Part shown: positions 17,026 to 17,057 of the stretch, piece by piece | Numbering within the stretch: the stretch's first letter is position 1 | Layout of the letters: the number at the start of each line of letters is the position of its first letter | DNA from: Draconibacterium orientale | GTDB lineage: Bacteria; Bacteroidota; Bacteroidia; Bacteroidales; JAADGE01 | DNA length: 17,057 nucleotides | Assembly: GCA_020718265.1 (NCBI GenBank) | Contig: DYSM01000027.1 | Coordinates: 1 to 17,057, forward strand | Direction: 5' to 3' | Position numbers and translations under genes: made by a program | The notes under the pieces: model-generated | Told to the model about the DNA's origin: nothing | The model's database searches: none | The model's input: only the letters and a program-made list of their open reading frames with translations

Positions 17026-17057
17026 AAAGTTGAAAGTTTGTAAAGTTAAATTACTGA
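17004..17057 (-). repeat. 54-bp repeat, copy 2 (yihY-family gene start and leader)
   Basis: This copy covers the first seven codons plus one base of the YihY-family gene and 32 bases of its leader, and it reaches the window edge, so its full length is unknown. It matches 3178-3231 at 53 of 54 bases. As the coding part belongs to a family-typical N-terminus, this is the likelier source copy. Confidence 0.9.

Overview
The window looks like chromosomal DNA of a member of the Bacteroidota, probably Bacteroidales-like. This rests on AT-rich DNA, start codons mostly without Shine-Dalgarno sequences, a TAnnTTTG-type -7 element, and the families present: standalone MnmD, a DUF389 protein with a long C-terminal domain, Cache-HAMP-GAF-PAS receptors, a very large AsmA-like protein and a YihY protein with a winged-helix tail. 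Assignment below phylum is inference. I see no rRNA, tRNA, CRISPR array, insertion sequence or phage gene.

Layout. (1) 68-868 (+): an unrecognised HEAT-repeat-like protein with an uncertain, possibly frameshifted, start. (2) 3147-1073 (-): a DUF389 membrane protein followed 8 nt later by the tRNA-modifying methyltransferase MnmD. Upstream of the pair lies a 54-bp copy of the yihY-family gene start. (3) 4493-3366 (-): a family 2 glycosyltransferase whose C-terminus seems cut short. (4) 4683-10955 (+): a tight three-gene sensory operon, divergent from the glycosyltransferase. It encodes a soluble PAS-PAS histidine kinase and two large two-TM receptors of the same architecture (Cache, HAMP, GAF, coiled coil, PAS), neither with an output domain. 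Both junctions overlap by a few bases. (5) 17025-10962 (-): a YihY/BrkB-family integral membrane protein followed by a 1537-residue AsmA-like protein, which ends 6 bp from the sensory operon.

Two functional ideas stand out. The sensory operon reads as a split signalling system, in which the membrane receptors carry input modules only and the kinase carries no membrane segment, so the receptors may work through the kinase by protein contact. The YihY/AsmA-like pair reads as a candidate envelope lipid-transport unit. The AsmA-like protein is built from about seven visible repeats of about 180 residues, as expected for a bridge-like groove protein, next to a polytopic membrane protein that could load it. 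Both are inferences from sequence and context.

The most unusual DNA-level feature is the 54-bp repeat (3178-3231 and 17004-17057, 53 of 54 bases identical). The right copy contains the start codon, first seven codons and leader of the yihY-family gene. The left copy lies ahead of the DUF389 gene and creates a 19-codon upstream ORF that overlaps the DUF389 start. No stretch without a gene exceeds 300 bases.
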